A stretch of 16,830 bases of DNA from Prevotella sp. UBA5387 (GCA_002407775.1 DHOP01000084.1:1-16830), one strand, 5' to 3'. Positions 9,243 to 16,677 are shown, counted from the stretch's first letter. Numbers and translations: made by a program. Notes: generated by a model not told the origin, from the letters alone.

Positions 9243-9286
9243 AGAATGCAACATTCTATCTATTAGAATGGCAATGCAATCATTCT
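9243..9286. repeat. Two tandem AGAATG/CATTCT inverted repeats
   Basis: Four 6-bp arms alternate: AGAATG (9243-9248), CATTCT (9252-9257), AGAATG (9265-9270) and CATTCT (9281-9286), with spacers of 3, 7 and 10 nt. The elements lie about 60 bp upstream of the addA promoter and about 235 bp upstream of the tricorn promoter. They could be binding sites for a dimeric regulator or two small hairpins; neither is established. Confidence 0.5.
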
Positions 9287-9520
9287 TAAACGTTATTATT
9301 CTAATTACGATGATAAAGCTCCTCATTATGAAGATATTGTCAGATATTATCACATCTATAGATTTATATTATTAAATAATATAACTATCATATTAACAGC
9401 GATTATAGCGGTTTTATTAAATCTTAAATTAAAGTTATAAATTGAGTGAATGCTTATGATTGAGACTACAACTGGCTATAATTATTTGCAATAATCATTG
9501 AAAAAAGCTCCTAAAAGTCA

Positions 9521-9549
9521 TTTGAAAACGGCAGAAAGAGGTATCTTTG
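9521..9549 (+). promoter_or_regulatory. Bacteroidetes-type promoter for the tricorn gene
   Basis: TTTG at 9521-9524 and TATCTTTG at 9542-9549 are 17 nt apart and match the -33 TTTG / -7 TAnnTTTG consensus. A start near 9555 would leave an untranslated leader of about 125 nt before the ATG at 9679. The leader is AT-rich and has no Shine-Dalgarno sequence, as is usual in this phylum. Confidence 0.7.
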
Positions 9550-9678
9550 CCTTGCTTGTTGAGTGTTATACAATTCTGCCAAATTAAAATCTTTAGTTAA
9601 CTTTTTGACAGTCTGTTTTAGTTGACAATTCTTCATCACCATTAATTAATCTATTGATTTCACCTTAAATTATTTTCT

Positions 9679-12600
9679 ATGTGTATTGATAAAGTCCTCA
9701 AATCACTATTTTTATCTACCTTAGCTATATCTTCATTGTATGCTAAAGCTGAGGAAAATCCATTATGGATGCGCTTTCCTGCGATATCGCCTGACGGCCA
9801 AACCATCACTTTTGAGTATAAGGGGGACATATTTACTGTTCCTGTTAGGGGAGGCCATGCAGTTCAGTTGACCACCAATTCTGCCTATGACGCATATCCA
9901 GTGTGGAGTCCAGATGGGCAGAAGATAGCATTTGCTTCTGCTCGTGAGGGAAGTTTGGATGTTTATGTGATGAGCAATCTTGGTGGAGTGCCAAAACGTC
10001 TAACGACTGAAAGTGGAGACGAGTTTCCCCTTGCGTTTAGTGACAAAGACCATGTGCTCTTTAAAGCAGAATTGATGCCTACACTACAATCTGTTATTTT
10101 TGATAGCAACAGTTTCCCTCAAATCTACCAAGTGGCAACGGTTGGCACACGTCCGAAGCTCTTTTCGGAGATCACAATGGAAGACATGGACATCAATAAA
10201 AATGGTGATATCCTTTATCATGACAAGAAAGGCTATGAGGATGAGTTTCGCAAACATCACCGTTCGCCAATCACACGTGATATTTGGCTATGTCGTAATG
10301 GAAAGTTTACTAAACTGACGACCTTTGACGGTGAGGACCGCACTCCCCGTTGGTCTGCTGATGGTAGTTCTTATTATTACCTGAGTGAGGAGGATGGCAC
10401 ATTCAACATATACCGGCGTAATATTGATGGTAGTAATAAGACTCAGTTGACTCATTACAAGGGTAATCCGGTGCGTTTTCTGACAATAGCCAAAAATGGC
10501 ACGCTTTGCTATGGGTACGATGGTGAGATTTACACATTGACAGAAGGTTCTGAGCCCCAAAAGGTTGCCATTAATGTGATTACTGATCAAACAGATAAGG
10601 ATCTTGTAAGGCAGGTTCTTACTACAGGGGCCTCGGAAATAAAGCTCTCACCCAATGGTAAGGAAATTGCTTTTGTGCTCCATGGTGATGTATATGTCAC
10701 GTCAATAGATTATAAGACAACCAAGCAAATCACTGACACTCCCGAGCAAGAGCGAGATATTGACATCTCACCTGACGGACGGAGTATTGTTTATGCTTCG
10801 GAGCGTGGCGGTCTGTGGCAGATTTACATGGCGACACCAAAACAAAAGAAAGAGAAGGAACTGACCTATGCCACAGATATAGAGGAACAACGACTCACCA
10901 ATTCAGAGGTTACATCGCAGATGCCAGACTTTAGTCCAGACGGGAAGTCGGTTGCATTTCTGGAAAATCGTGGCACATTGCGGGCTATTGATTTGAAAAC
11001 TAAAGTTGTGAGAACGCTGATGGATGGCAAATATATGTTCTCTTACAGCGATGGTGATGTATGGTTTGAATGGAGTCCAGATAGTCGTTGGCTAATTTCT
11101 TCCTATATTGGCACAGGTGGATGGAACAGTCAAGACATAGCCCTCGTCAATGCCTCGGGTAATGGTGATATTCGAAATCTTACAGAGAGCGGCTACAATA
11201 GTGGTCGTGGCAAATGGGTTCTTGGCGGCAAGGCCATGATTTTCCAAAGTGACCGTGCCGGTTATCGAAGTCATGGTAGCTGGGGATCGGAGGACGATGT
11301 CTATATCATGTTTTTTGATCTTGATGCTTATGACAGATTCCGAATGACCAAAGAAGAGGTGAAACTTGCTGACGCTAAGGATAAAGAAGTTAAGGATGAG
11401 GCTGCCAAGAACAAGGACGTTCAAAAGAAGTCCTCAAAGAAAAAGAATGAGAAGAAAGAAAAGGATGCCAAAGAAGAGGTCAAACCGTTACAGCTTGATG
11501 TTGAAAATTGCCGTGATCGCGTGATACGTCTTACCGTAAACTCTTCTCGTTTGGGCGATGCCGTACTCTCTAACACAGGCGATACACTATATTATCAAGC
11601 TGCCTTTGAAGGTGGATTTGATTTGTGGAAGCAAGATTTGAAGGAAAAAAAGACCGAGATTGTTCTTAAAGATGTGGGAGATGGTCAGATGCAAGTGGAC
11701 AATGACTTCAAAAATCTCTACTTATGCACCAATGGAAACATCAAGAAAGTGGATTTGGGCAAGGAAGAAGCAAAGAATGTAGAGTTCGAGGCCATGTTCA
11801 ATTATCGCCCCTATCAGGAACGATCATATATGTTTGACCACATTTGGAGACAAGTGAATGACAAGTTTTACGTGTCAGATTTGCATGGTGTAGATTGGGA
11901 AGGCTATCGTAAAACATACGAGAAGTTTCTGCCATTTATCAACAACAACTATGACTTCCGAGATATGTTGAGCGAGATGCTCGGTGAGTTGAATGCCTCG
12001 CATACTGGCGCGCGCTATTACAACAATGATCCAACTTTGAAAACTGCGCGTCTTGGACTTTTCTATGACATGGCCTATGATGGTGATGGACTGCGTGTCA
12101 GTGAGGTCATTAAGCGCGGCCCTTTTGATGTGAAGAATACTGGTGTTGTGCCGGGTTGTATCATCGAGAAGATTGATGGGCAGACTATCAAGAAGGATTC
12201 CGTCTATAACTATATGCTTGATGGAAAGGCAGGAAAGTCTGTTCGATTATCAATTTATAACCCAAAGAATAGTAAGCGATTTGATGTTGTGGTTAAAGCT
12301 ATTGACAAAGCACAACAACAAGAATTGCTTTACAAACGTTGGGTGGATCGGAATCGTCAAATGGTGGACAGTCTTTCTGGTGGTCGACTGGCTTACGTGC
12401 ATGTAAAGGCCATGGATAGTCCTAGTTTCCGTACAGTATATAACGATATTCTTAGCGATAAGAACCGCCAAAGAGATGCTGCAATTGTAGACGAACGGCA
12501 TAATGGGGGCGGTTGGTTACATGATGATCTTTGTACTTTGCTAAGTGGTAAAGAGTATCAACGTTTCATACCCCATGGCAAATATGTAGGGTCTGACCCG

Positions 12601-12933
12601 TATAACAAATGGCTCAAACCATCATGTGTAATGATGTGCGAGGACGATTACAGTAATGGTCATGGTTTCCCTTGGGTTTATAAGACGCTTGGAATAGGAA
12701 AACTTGTTGGTACACCTGTGGCTGGAACGATGACTGCAGTATGGTGGGAGACACTGATTGATAACACTATTGTGTTCGGTATTCCTCAGGTTGGATGTCA
12801 AGGAATGGATGGAAAGTTTGGGGAAAACAATCAGCTTAACCCTGATATTGAGGTCTACAATTCACCCGAAGATGTTCTTGCAGGTCATGATCGTCAACTT
12901 GAAGCTGCGGTTAATGCCATGCTGAAGAAGTAG
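9679..12933 (+). CDS. Tricorn protease homologue (S41 family), exported
   Basis: A large peptidase of 1084 aa that would cut oligopeptides outside the cytoplasm. A signal peptide is visible (basic start, hydrophobic core at about 9-21, cleavage near YAKA-EEN). Two beta-propeller regions follow, with repeated SPDG/SADG/SPNG WD40-like blades from about residue 36 to 470 and a less clear set to about 700. Next come the helical core, a PDZ domain (about 790-875) and the S41 catalytic half. By comparison with archaeal tricorn, S774-H775 (LNASHTGARY), S992 (YSNGHGF, the nucleophile) and E1049 (GENNQLNPD) form the catalytic tetrad, and VDERHNGGG (937-945) is the usual S41 loop. A Lys/Glu-rich low-complexity insert (about 557-602) interrupts the second propeller. 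It is monocistronic, with its own promoter and terminator. All catalytic residues are present, so it is probably active. The cellular location after export (periplasm or outer surface) cannot be read from the sequence. Confidence 0.92.
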   Translation: MCIDKVLKSLFLSTLAISSLYAKAEENPLWMRFPAISPDGQTITFEYKGDIFTVPVRGGHAVQLTTNSAYDAYPVWSPDGQKIAFASAREGSLDVYVMSNLGGVPKRLTTESGDEFPLAFSDKDHVLFKAELMPTLQSVIFDSNSFPQIYQVATVGTRPKLFSEITMEDMDINKNGDILYHDKKGYEDEFRKHHRSPITRDIWLCRNGKFTKLTTFDGEDRTPRWSADGSSYYYLSEEDGTFNIYRRNIDGSNKTQLTHYKGNPVRFLTIAKNGTLCYGYDGEIYTLTEGSEPQKVAINVITDQTDKDLVRQVLTTGASEIKLSPNGKEIAFVLHGDVYVTSIDYKTTKQITDTPEQERDIDISPDGRSIVYASERGGLWQIYMATPKQKKEKELTYATDIEEQRLTNSEVTSQMPDFSPDGKSVAFLENRGTLRAIDLKTKVVRTLMDGKYMFSYSDGDVWFEWSPDSRWLISSYIGTGGWNSQDIALVNASGNGDIRNLTESGYNSGRGKWVLGGKAMIFQSDRAGYRSHGSWGSEDDVYIMFFDLDAYDRFRMTKEEVKLADAKDKEVKDEAAKNKDVQKKSSKKKNEKKEKDAKEEVKPLQLDVENCRDRVIRLTVNSSRLGDAVLSNTGDTLYYQAAFEGGFDLWKQDLKEKKTEIVLKDVGDGQMQVDNDFKNLYLCTNGNIKKVDLGKEEAKNVEFEAMFNYRPYQERSYMFDHIWRQVNDKFYVSDLHGVDWEGYRKTYEKFLPFINNNYDFRDMLSEMLGELNASHTGARYYNNDPTLKTARLGLFYDMAYDGDGLRVSEVIKRGPFDVKNTGVVPGCIIEKIDGQTIKKDSVYNYMLDGKAGKSVRLSIYNPKNSKRFDVVVKAIDKAQQQELLYKRWVDRNRQMVDSLSGGRLAYVHVKAMDSPSFRTVYNDILSDKNRQRDAAIVDERHNGGGWLHDDLCTLLSGKEYQRFIPHGKYVGSDPYNKWLKPSCVMMCEDDYSNGHGFPWVYKTLGIGKLVGTPVAGTMTAVWWETLIDNTIVFGIPQVGCQGMDGKFGENNQLNPDIEVYNSPEDVLAGHDRQLEAAVNAMLKK

Positions 12934-12948
12934 CTGATAATAAATATA

Positions 12949-13013
12949 GTATCAATCCGAACAAACGCTAATGTCTAAATGCACGACATTAGCGTTTTTG
13001 TTTGGATTGATAC
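12949..13013 (+). terminator. Long-stem terminator of the tricorn gene
   Basis: This 65-nt near-perfect inverted repeat starts 15 bp after the tricorn stop codon. The outer arms GTATCAATCC and GGATTGATAC, then AACAAA with TTTGTT, then CGCTAATGTC and GACATTAGCG pair around a 9-nt loop, with one G-U pair and a 2-nt bulge. The inner hairpin AACGCTAATGTC/GACATTAGCGTT followed by TTTGTTT is a classical plus-strand terminator. The outer arms make the whole stem unusually long. Confidence 0.85.
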
Positions 13014-13246
13014 AAGGTTATGGCTCTATGATTAGATAACTTTGGCAGTTAGATTGGTAAGGAATCGTATTACGGATGAATAGTAATTGAACTGCGGTTG
13101 GATATTATAAACGCCGTAATTCGATGCCAATGACACAATGAAAGCAGCCTAGTCGTATCACCAAAAGATAGCTATCGCAGGTTCGTATAATCTGTTGGCG
13201 AAATTGGTGATTCATTTTGTTTGAATGATTGATTTGAAAATAAAAT

Positions 13247-13279
13247 AACGCTAATGTCTGATGAAAAGACATTAGCGTT
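13247..13279 (-). terminator. Terminator of the M6 protease gene
   Basis: AACGCTAATGTC (13247-13258) and GACATTAGCGTT (13268-13279) form a perfect 12-bp stem with a 9-nt loop. Read on the minus strand it lies 55 bp beyond the M6 protease stop codon and is followed by ATTTTATTTTC, a good U-rich tail. The stem is identical to the inner stem of the tricorn terminator about 280 bp away; only the loops differ. Confidence 0.8.
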
Positions 13280-13334
13280 CTTAATCTTAGCTTTTGAGTA
13301 TGTCAGAAGTGACCTTCTATGAATATGAAGATCT

Positions 13335-15113
13335 TTATCTCACAAACTTACGACCATTCCGTATATAGATGCCGTGTGGCAATGCGTCTGTAGAGGTGCC
13401 GAAAAAGCGACCGTCAAGGGTGTAAATCTTACCGTCTTCAATAGACTCTACACCTTTTATGGTCTTATCAATAGAAGTTGTAGCTACAGAATCAAGGAAG
13501 TCAAAATAGACCGCTCCCCAGTAATAATTGATGTTCCGAATGGGAGTTGGATCTGCAGCAGTCCACCAAGCAGCAACGGGCAAACCATCAGCTTGGGTAA
13601 AGAGCGGGGAGTTTATTTCGCCGTCCACTCGGAAAAGATCACCATTCAACTGCTGATAGTATTGCAAGGAAGTTATGCCATTGTCTATCCAATAGCTTGA
13701 CTTGAGTATTCCATCGGCAGGAACAACTGCCATTCTAGGATGTCCCACCACGTCGTTCACCCTGTTGTATGATAGACTGAAAGCTGTAGCATCATAGTCA
13801 ACATGATATAGGAGTAGTCCCTTTGTGCTTGGGTTATAGTTTACTTGACTATTTTGAAGGCGAGCAAATCGTTGGTCCCAACCCTTATCCTCGAAAAGTT
13901 CAAGTACAAAATATTCATTGGGATTAATAGGGTTAAGTACCTTAACAGCTCGTTTGCCCTTTTCATCTATTAGCGAATATTGCTTTGAGGCAAAGATAGT
14001 GGGTATTATTTCCCAGCCAAGGGCCTCCCGTTCCCAGGCAGTATAGTTTCTTGGGCAATAGCCCATGCTAATGTATGTTCCAGCGTCCATGACACTCCAG
14101 TCTTCCATTCCTTGGTTATCATAGATCTTACTTGCATCTAAGTGAGCCCCATAAAAGTCGGGAAGACCAAGGCAATGAGAGAACTCGTGGATGAAAAGCC
14201 CCACACCATTGATATACTTCACAGCATTACTAAAAGTCTTGGTAGTATCCTGTGGGGTGAGATTATAGCCGAAAGCTCCCTCAAAACCATTAAGTTCGTT
14301 GCTTATTCCGCCACGATTGATGCCCTTGCCATCAAACGTAGGAGAACTGAACCCATAGAAGCTCTTAGCCCACATTGTCTCATTGGGGCCACCGTTGCTC
14401 TGTCCATAACCGGCATATACAATATATACAAGGTCTATTTTCCCATCTTGATCTTGATCGTATTGTGTGAAGTCAACGGAGTCCTTCACAGCATTACAGG
14501 CATCTGTGAGCAACTGAATATACTTTTCATCGTCCCCACCATCACTTGTTCCACCATAGTAAGCCATGTTTTGTGGCAGTGTGATAGGACCATAGACATC
14601 GAATTGAGGTGAATAGGTACTGTCACTCTGTTCCATGAAGTATTGTTTTACACTTCCATAATTTAAATTTTCACCAGTGCCGAGGTCCACTGGGTGTCCC
14701 GAAGCAGCATTAAGATACTGGTCGAAGGAAGCACGCGGATTAGGTGTAGTGAACTTGCGATCTGTGTATTGGGCTAGAATAACTACTGCGCGGGGCGACC
14801 CGGTGTGAGGAAAGTTGCTTGGTGTTGGGGCTATGGGTTCGAGCATAGTGCCACGTGTAAGTTGAGCGACTTTGGTTTGAGCAAAGAATGTTTCCTTGTC
14901 AACAGTTATAGCCTTGAAGTCATTGCCTGTTCTTTCAAGAATGTTTCCCTGCTGATCCGTGTACCAATGAAAGTTCTCATCGCCGTGAAGAAAAACAGTG
15001 ATGGGTGTTCCATTGCTTTGGATGACGGTGATGGGGTAGGGCCAAGCTTTCCCTGCGTGCAAAGTACTTAAGGAGAACAGTCCTATAAGAAGTGTAAGTA
15101 AAGTTTTTTTCAT
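13335..15113 (-). CDS. Secreted M6-family metalloprotease
   Basis: A zinc endopeptidase of 592 aa related to immune inhibitor A, predicted to be exported and to act outside the cell. A signal peptide is clear (MKKTLLTLLIGLFSLSTLHA, cleaved near residue 20). A propeptide-like region (about 21-100) precedes the M6 domain. The zinc site is HEFSHCLGLPD, with H309, E310, H313 and D319 as the M6 HExxHxxGxxD motif. An EF-hand-like loop DQDQDGKID (219-227) probably binds calcium. The C-terminus has the sequence LDGRFFGTS.GIYIRNGRKFVR-like (about 566-592), a short tail common on secreted Prevotella and Bacteroides proteins and reminiscent of type IX secretion tails. It lies 38 bp after the EFR1-like gene with no promoter match in the gap, so it may be cotranscribed with it. 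A terminator follows. It could be a general nutritional protease or a virulence factor; the sequence does not decide. Confidence 0.88.
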   Translation of the reverse strand: MKKTLLTLLIGLFSLSTLHAGKAWPYPITVIQSNGTPITVFLHGDENFHWYTDQQGNILERTGNDFKAITVDKETFFAQTKVAQLTRGTMLEPIAPTPSNFPHTGSPRAVVILAQYTDRKFTTPNPRASFDQYLNAASGHPVDLGTGENLNYGSVKQYFMEQSDSTYSPQFDVYGPITLPQNMAYYGGTSDGGDDEKYIQLLTDACNAVKDSVDFTQYDQDQDGKIDLVYIVYAGYGQSNGGPNETMWAKSFYGFSSPTFDGKGINRGGISNELNGFEGAFGYNLTPQDTTKTFSNAVKYINGVGLFIHEFSHCLGLPDFYGAHLDASKIYDNQGMEDWSVMDAGTYISMGYCPRNYTAWEREALGWEIIPTIFASKQYSLIDEKGKRAVKVLNPINPNEYFVLELFEDKGWDQRFARLQNSQVNYNPSTKGLLLYHVDYDATAFSLSYNRVNDVVGHPRMAVVPADGILKSSYWIDNGITSLQYYQQLNGDLFRVDGEINSPLFTQADGLPVAAWWTAADPTPIRNINYYWGAVYFDFLDSVATTSIDKTIKGVESIEDGKIYTLDGRFFGTSTDALPHGIYIRNGRKFVR

Positions 15114-15151
15114 ATATGGAGTGGGTTGTTTGCGAATGTTAATCTATGTGT

Positions 15152-15937
15152 TTATGATTTTAATTTGCGTCTATTGAAGAAGTATTGACCTTTATCTTTG
15201 GTCAACTTGCCAAACTCAATGGCATGTTGGGGGCAATGATGGTAACAGGCAAAGCAGTTCATACAGCCGTCGAGATTCTTCCATCGTGGTTCGCTGCCTA
15301 AGCCACCTTCGATGTCATGGACTGGACATACGTCGGCACATATGCCGCATTTTACGCATCGATCACTGGAAACATGAAAAGGTTCGTCGGTCATGTATTT
15401 CACAAAAGACCACCCTAGAAATCTGGAATTGATCTTTGGCCATCGTCCAATGTCAAGTTTCGTCTTTCCTTCTCTTCGTGCAACAATGTCTGCAATGATT
15501 TCTTGGTGAAGTTTCAGGTCAGCCTTCTCAAGCTTCTTGTGCTCTAATTCGGTTTTGTCAACATTGAAAAAGGGAAGCCCAACATACGTGTTTGGCATGA
15601 GAAGCGAATATGCGGCATCTAGCGTTATACCCTTCTTGGCCAAGTCTTGTCGCATGATATCCATAGCCTCCCCTAAAGTATCTCCAGCAGTGCATACCGC
15701 ATAGACAAAGTGTCCGCTTGTGTCAAGCTGCAATTTTTCGATGAATTGACGCACCAATTTTGGAGGTCTCCATGCATGAACAGGGAAGCAAAAGCCTATG
15801 CGCTCTCCTTCTCTAAGTGGTGGGGGGGCAGTAGTATCTGAAAAGTCGGGGATGAACATTAGCTCATCATCAGTGGCTTGTGCTATCCTTTCAGCAGCCC
15901 AGCGTGTGTTGCCCGTGCTTGATAAATAAAATATCAT
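15152..15937 (-). CDS. EFR1-family flavodoxin-ferredoxin electron carrier
   Basis: A 261-aa cytoplasmic redox protein. An N-terminal flavodoxin-like domain has an FMN phosphate-loop sequence SSTGNTR (6-12) and continues to about residue 150. A bacterial-type 2x[4Fe-4S] domain follows, with C194, C197, C200, C204 (CVKCGICADVC) and C225, C228, C231, C235 (CMNCFACYHHC). This order is that of the EFR1-type proteins of anaerobes, which probably pass low-potential electrons between a flavin and iron-sulfur partners; the actual partner is unknown. The start is the ATG at 15937, chosen because it opens straight into the flavodoxin strand MIFYLSSTGNT. A -7-type promoter sits only 4 nt before this ATG. 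The M6 protease gene follows at 38 bp, with no evident functional tie. Confidence 0.88.
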   Translation of the reverse strand: MIFYLSSTGNTRWAAERIAQATDDELMFIPDFSDTTAPPPLREGERIGFCFPVHAWRPPKLVRQFIEKLQLDTSGHFVYAVCTAGDTLGEAMDIMRQDLAKKGITLDAAYSLLMPNTYVGLPFFNVDKTELEHKKLEKADLKLHQEIIADIVARREGKTKLDIGRWPKINSRFLGWSFVKYMTDEPFHVSSDRCVKCGICADVCPVHDIEGGLGSEPRWKNLDGCMNCFACYHHCPQHAIEFGKLTKDKGQYFFNRRKLKS

Positions 15938-15941
15938 GGCG

Positions 15942-15949
15942 CAAATATA
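15942..15949 (-). promoter_or_regulatory. -7 promoter element immediately before the EFR1-like ATG
   Basis: TATATTTG on the minus strand (15949-15942) matches TAnnTTTG exactly and ends 4 nt before the ATG. With the usual distance from this element to the transcription start, the mRNA would begin at or within a base or two of the start codon. No convincing TTTG/TTG was found at the expected -33 distance, so the promoter is either weak, activator-dependent or a chance match. Confidence 0.4.
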
Positions 15950-15995
15950 CTAAAAATAAGGTGATTAGCGGTTGGTTAACCTACAAAAAATGTTG

Positions 15996-16592
15996 TCAAT
16001 CTTTTGCGTCGATCTCATTACAGCAACCAACAAGCATATTCCTTATTTGTGCTATGCGTGCTGTTTCTTCTGGCCTGTATCGTCGATAGTACACCAGTGA
16101 GCTTTGGAAATTATCCAAGGCTGCAATCCAATCTTGACGTAAACTATAAATAAATCCTATACGATAGAAAGCGTCAGCCTTTTCATTATCGTGGCAGAGT
16201 AAAAGCATTTGTTGGTAAAAGGGAAGTGCTTTGTCAAACTCCTTCATGTAGAAGTAGCTCTCTGCAGCTGCAAAGCTATAGAATGAACGTTCGCTTGGTG
16301 AGAATGACTCAAGTTTGGGGATGACAGAATCGAGGCAAGTTGCTGCACGAGCATAATCCCATTCGTAATAATAGCATACGCCGAGATAAGCACGAAAGCG
16401 GGGATTGAGTTTGTATTGCTGATCCAATCTTTCAAGCAATAGCATTGCTTCGTGATATTTCCCGCCTTGGTAGTAGTCTAAAGCCATGCCCAACCGAGCT
16501 GCGTCAGAGGTTTGGGCTGAGGCTGACTTGCTCATGCTAGTTAACAGAATGAGCACAATGGCTATGAACTTACCAAATGAAAATAATTTCAT
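15996..16592 (-). CDS. Exported tetratricopeptide-repeat protein
   Basis: A 198-aa protein from the ATG at 16592, with an N-terminal signal peptide (MKLFSFGKFIAIVLILLTSM, cleavage near SASA-QTS). About four TPR-like helical pairs follow: roughly 30-60 (ALDYYQGGKYHEAMLLLERL), 65-98, 105-135 (ESYFYMKEFDKALPFYQQML) and 139-170 (RIGFIYSLRQDWIAALDNFQ). TPRs bind other proteins, and no enzymatic motif is seen. A longer reading from a TTG at 16643 would add 17 residues but starts inside a terminator hairpin and would bury the signal peptide, so it was rejected. It lies 58 bp upstream of the EFR1-like gene and downstream of the M64 gene. Its function is unknown; a periplasmic scaffold or assembly role would be typical. 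Confidence 0.75.
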   Translation of the reverse strand: MKLFSFGKFIAIVLILLTSMSKSASAQTSDAARLGMALDYYQGGKYHEAMLLLERLDQQYKLNPRFRAYLGVCYYYEWDYARAATCLDSVIPKLESFSPSERSFYSFAAAESYFYMKEFDKALPFYQQMLLLCHDNEKADAFYRIGFIYSLRQDWIAALDNFQSSLVYYRRYRPEETARIAQIRNMLVGCCNEIDAKD

Positions 16593-16627
16593 GCCTTGCT
16601 TTCTTGAATAATCAATAAAATTTATTA

Positions 16628-16661
16628 CTAGGAGCGCTTGCAATCATTTAAGTGCTCCTAG
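16628..16661 (-). terminator. Terminator of the M64 peptidase gene
   Basis: CTAGGAGCGCTT (16628-16639) and AAGTGCTCCTAG (16650-16661) form a 12-bp stem with one G-U pair and a 10-nt loop, 16 bp beyond the M64 stop codon. On the minus strand it is followed by TAATAAATTTTATTG, which is AT-rich but has no unbroken T-run, so termination may be partial. It separates the M64 gene from the TPR gene, for which no clear promoter match is visible in the remaining gap. Confidence 0.65.
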
Positions 16662-16677
16662 TTCTTGAATCAATGAG

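Larger units (their letters stand above)
9140..9678. other. Divergent intergenic region between addA and the tricorn gene
   Basis: This 539-bp AT-rich spacer separates two divergently transcribed genes. It holds the addA promoter near its left end, the tricorn promoter and a roughly 125-nt leader at its right end, and two tandem inverted repeats near 9243-9286. Within the tricorn leader, TTTAGTTAAC (9592-9601) and TTTAGTTGAC (9617-9626) form an imperfect direct repeat 25 bp apart. ATTATT and AATAAT flank TGC at 9481-9495. I see no supported gene or RNA in it. Confidence 0.7.
12934..13334. other. Convergent intergenic region with two related hairpins
   Basis: This 401-bp gap lies between the 3' ends of the tricorn and M6 protease genes. 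It contains a terminator for each gene at its two ends, and between them about 230 bp with no ORF worth reporting. That middle part has a TAACTTTG match to the -7 consensus (13037-13044, plus strand, no good -33 box), a GATAGCTATC palindrome (13167-13176), and a TCACCAA/TTGGTGA pair (13158-13164 and 13204-13210) that encloses it. Confidence 0.7.

Noticed and set aside
9240..9326. A 28-residue minus-strand ORF starting with ATG in the addA-tricorn spacer.
   Set aside because: It is short, mostly Ile-rich from AT-rich DNA, lies inside the inverted-repeat region and has no promoter or ribosome-binding signal.
9530..9580. GGCAGAA/TTCTGCC inverted pair (9530-9536, 9574-9580) around the tricorn promoter.
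   Set aside because: A single 7-bp pair separated by 37 nt is compatible with chance; there is no second copy or extension of the arms.
10288..11424. Minus-strand ORFs of 100 and 110 codons opposite the tricorn gene.
   Set aside because: The plus strand encodes an intact family protein here; the antisense peptides are low in recognisable features and arise from codon bias.
13175..13200. GGTTCG sequence reminiscent of a tRNA T-loop in the convergent gap.
   Set aside because: No acceptor stem, D-arm or anticodon arm can be placed around it at tRNA distances.
16593..16643. N-terminal extension of the TPR protein from a TTG codon.
   Set aside because: The added codons lie partly in the M64 terminator hairpin and would place 17 residues ahead of an evident signal peptide; the ATG at 16592 is better.
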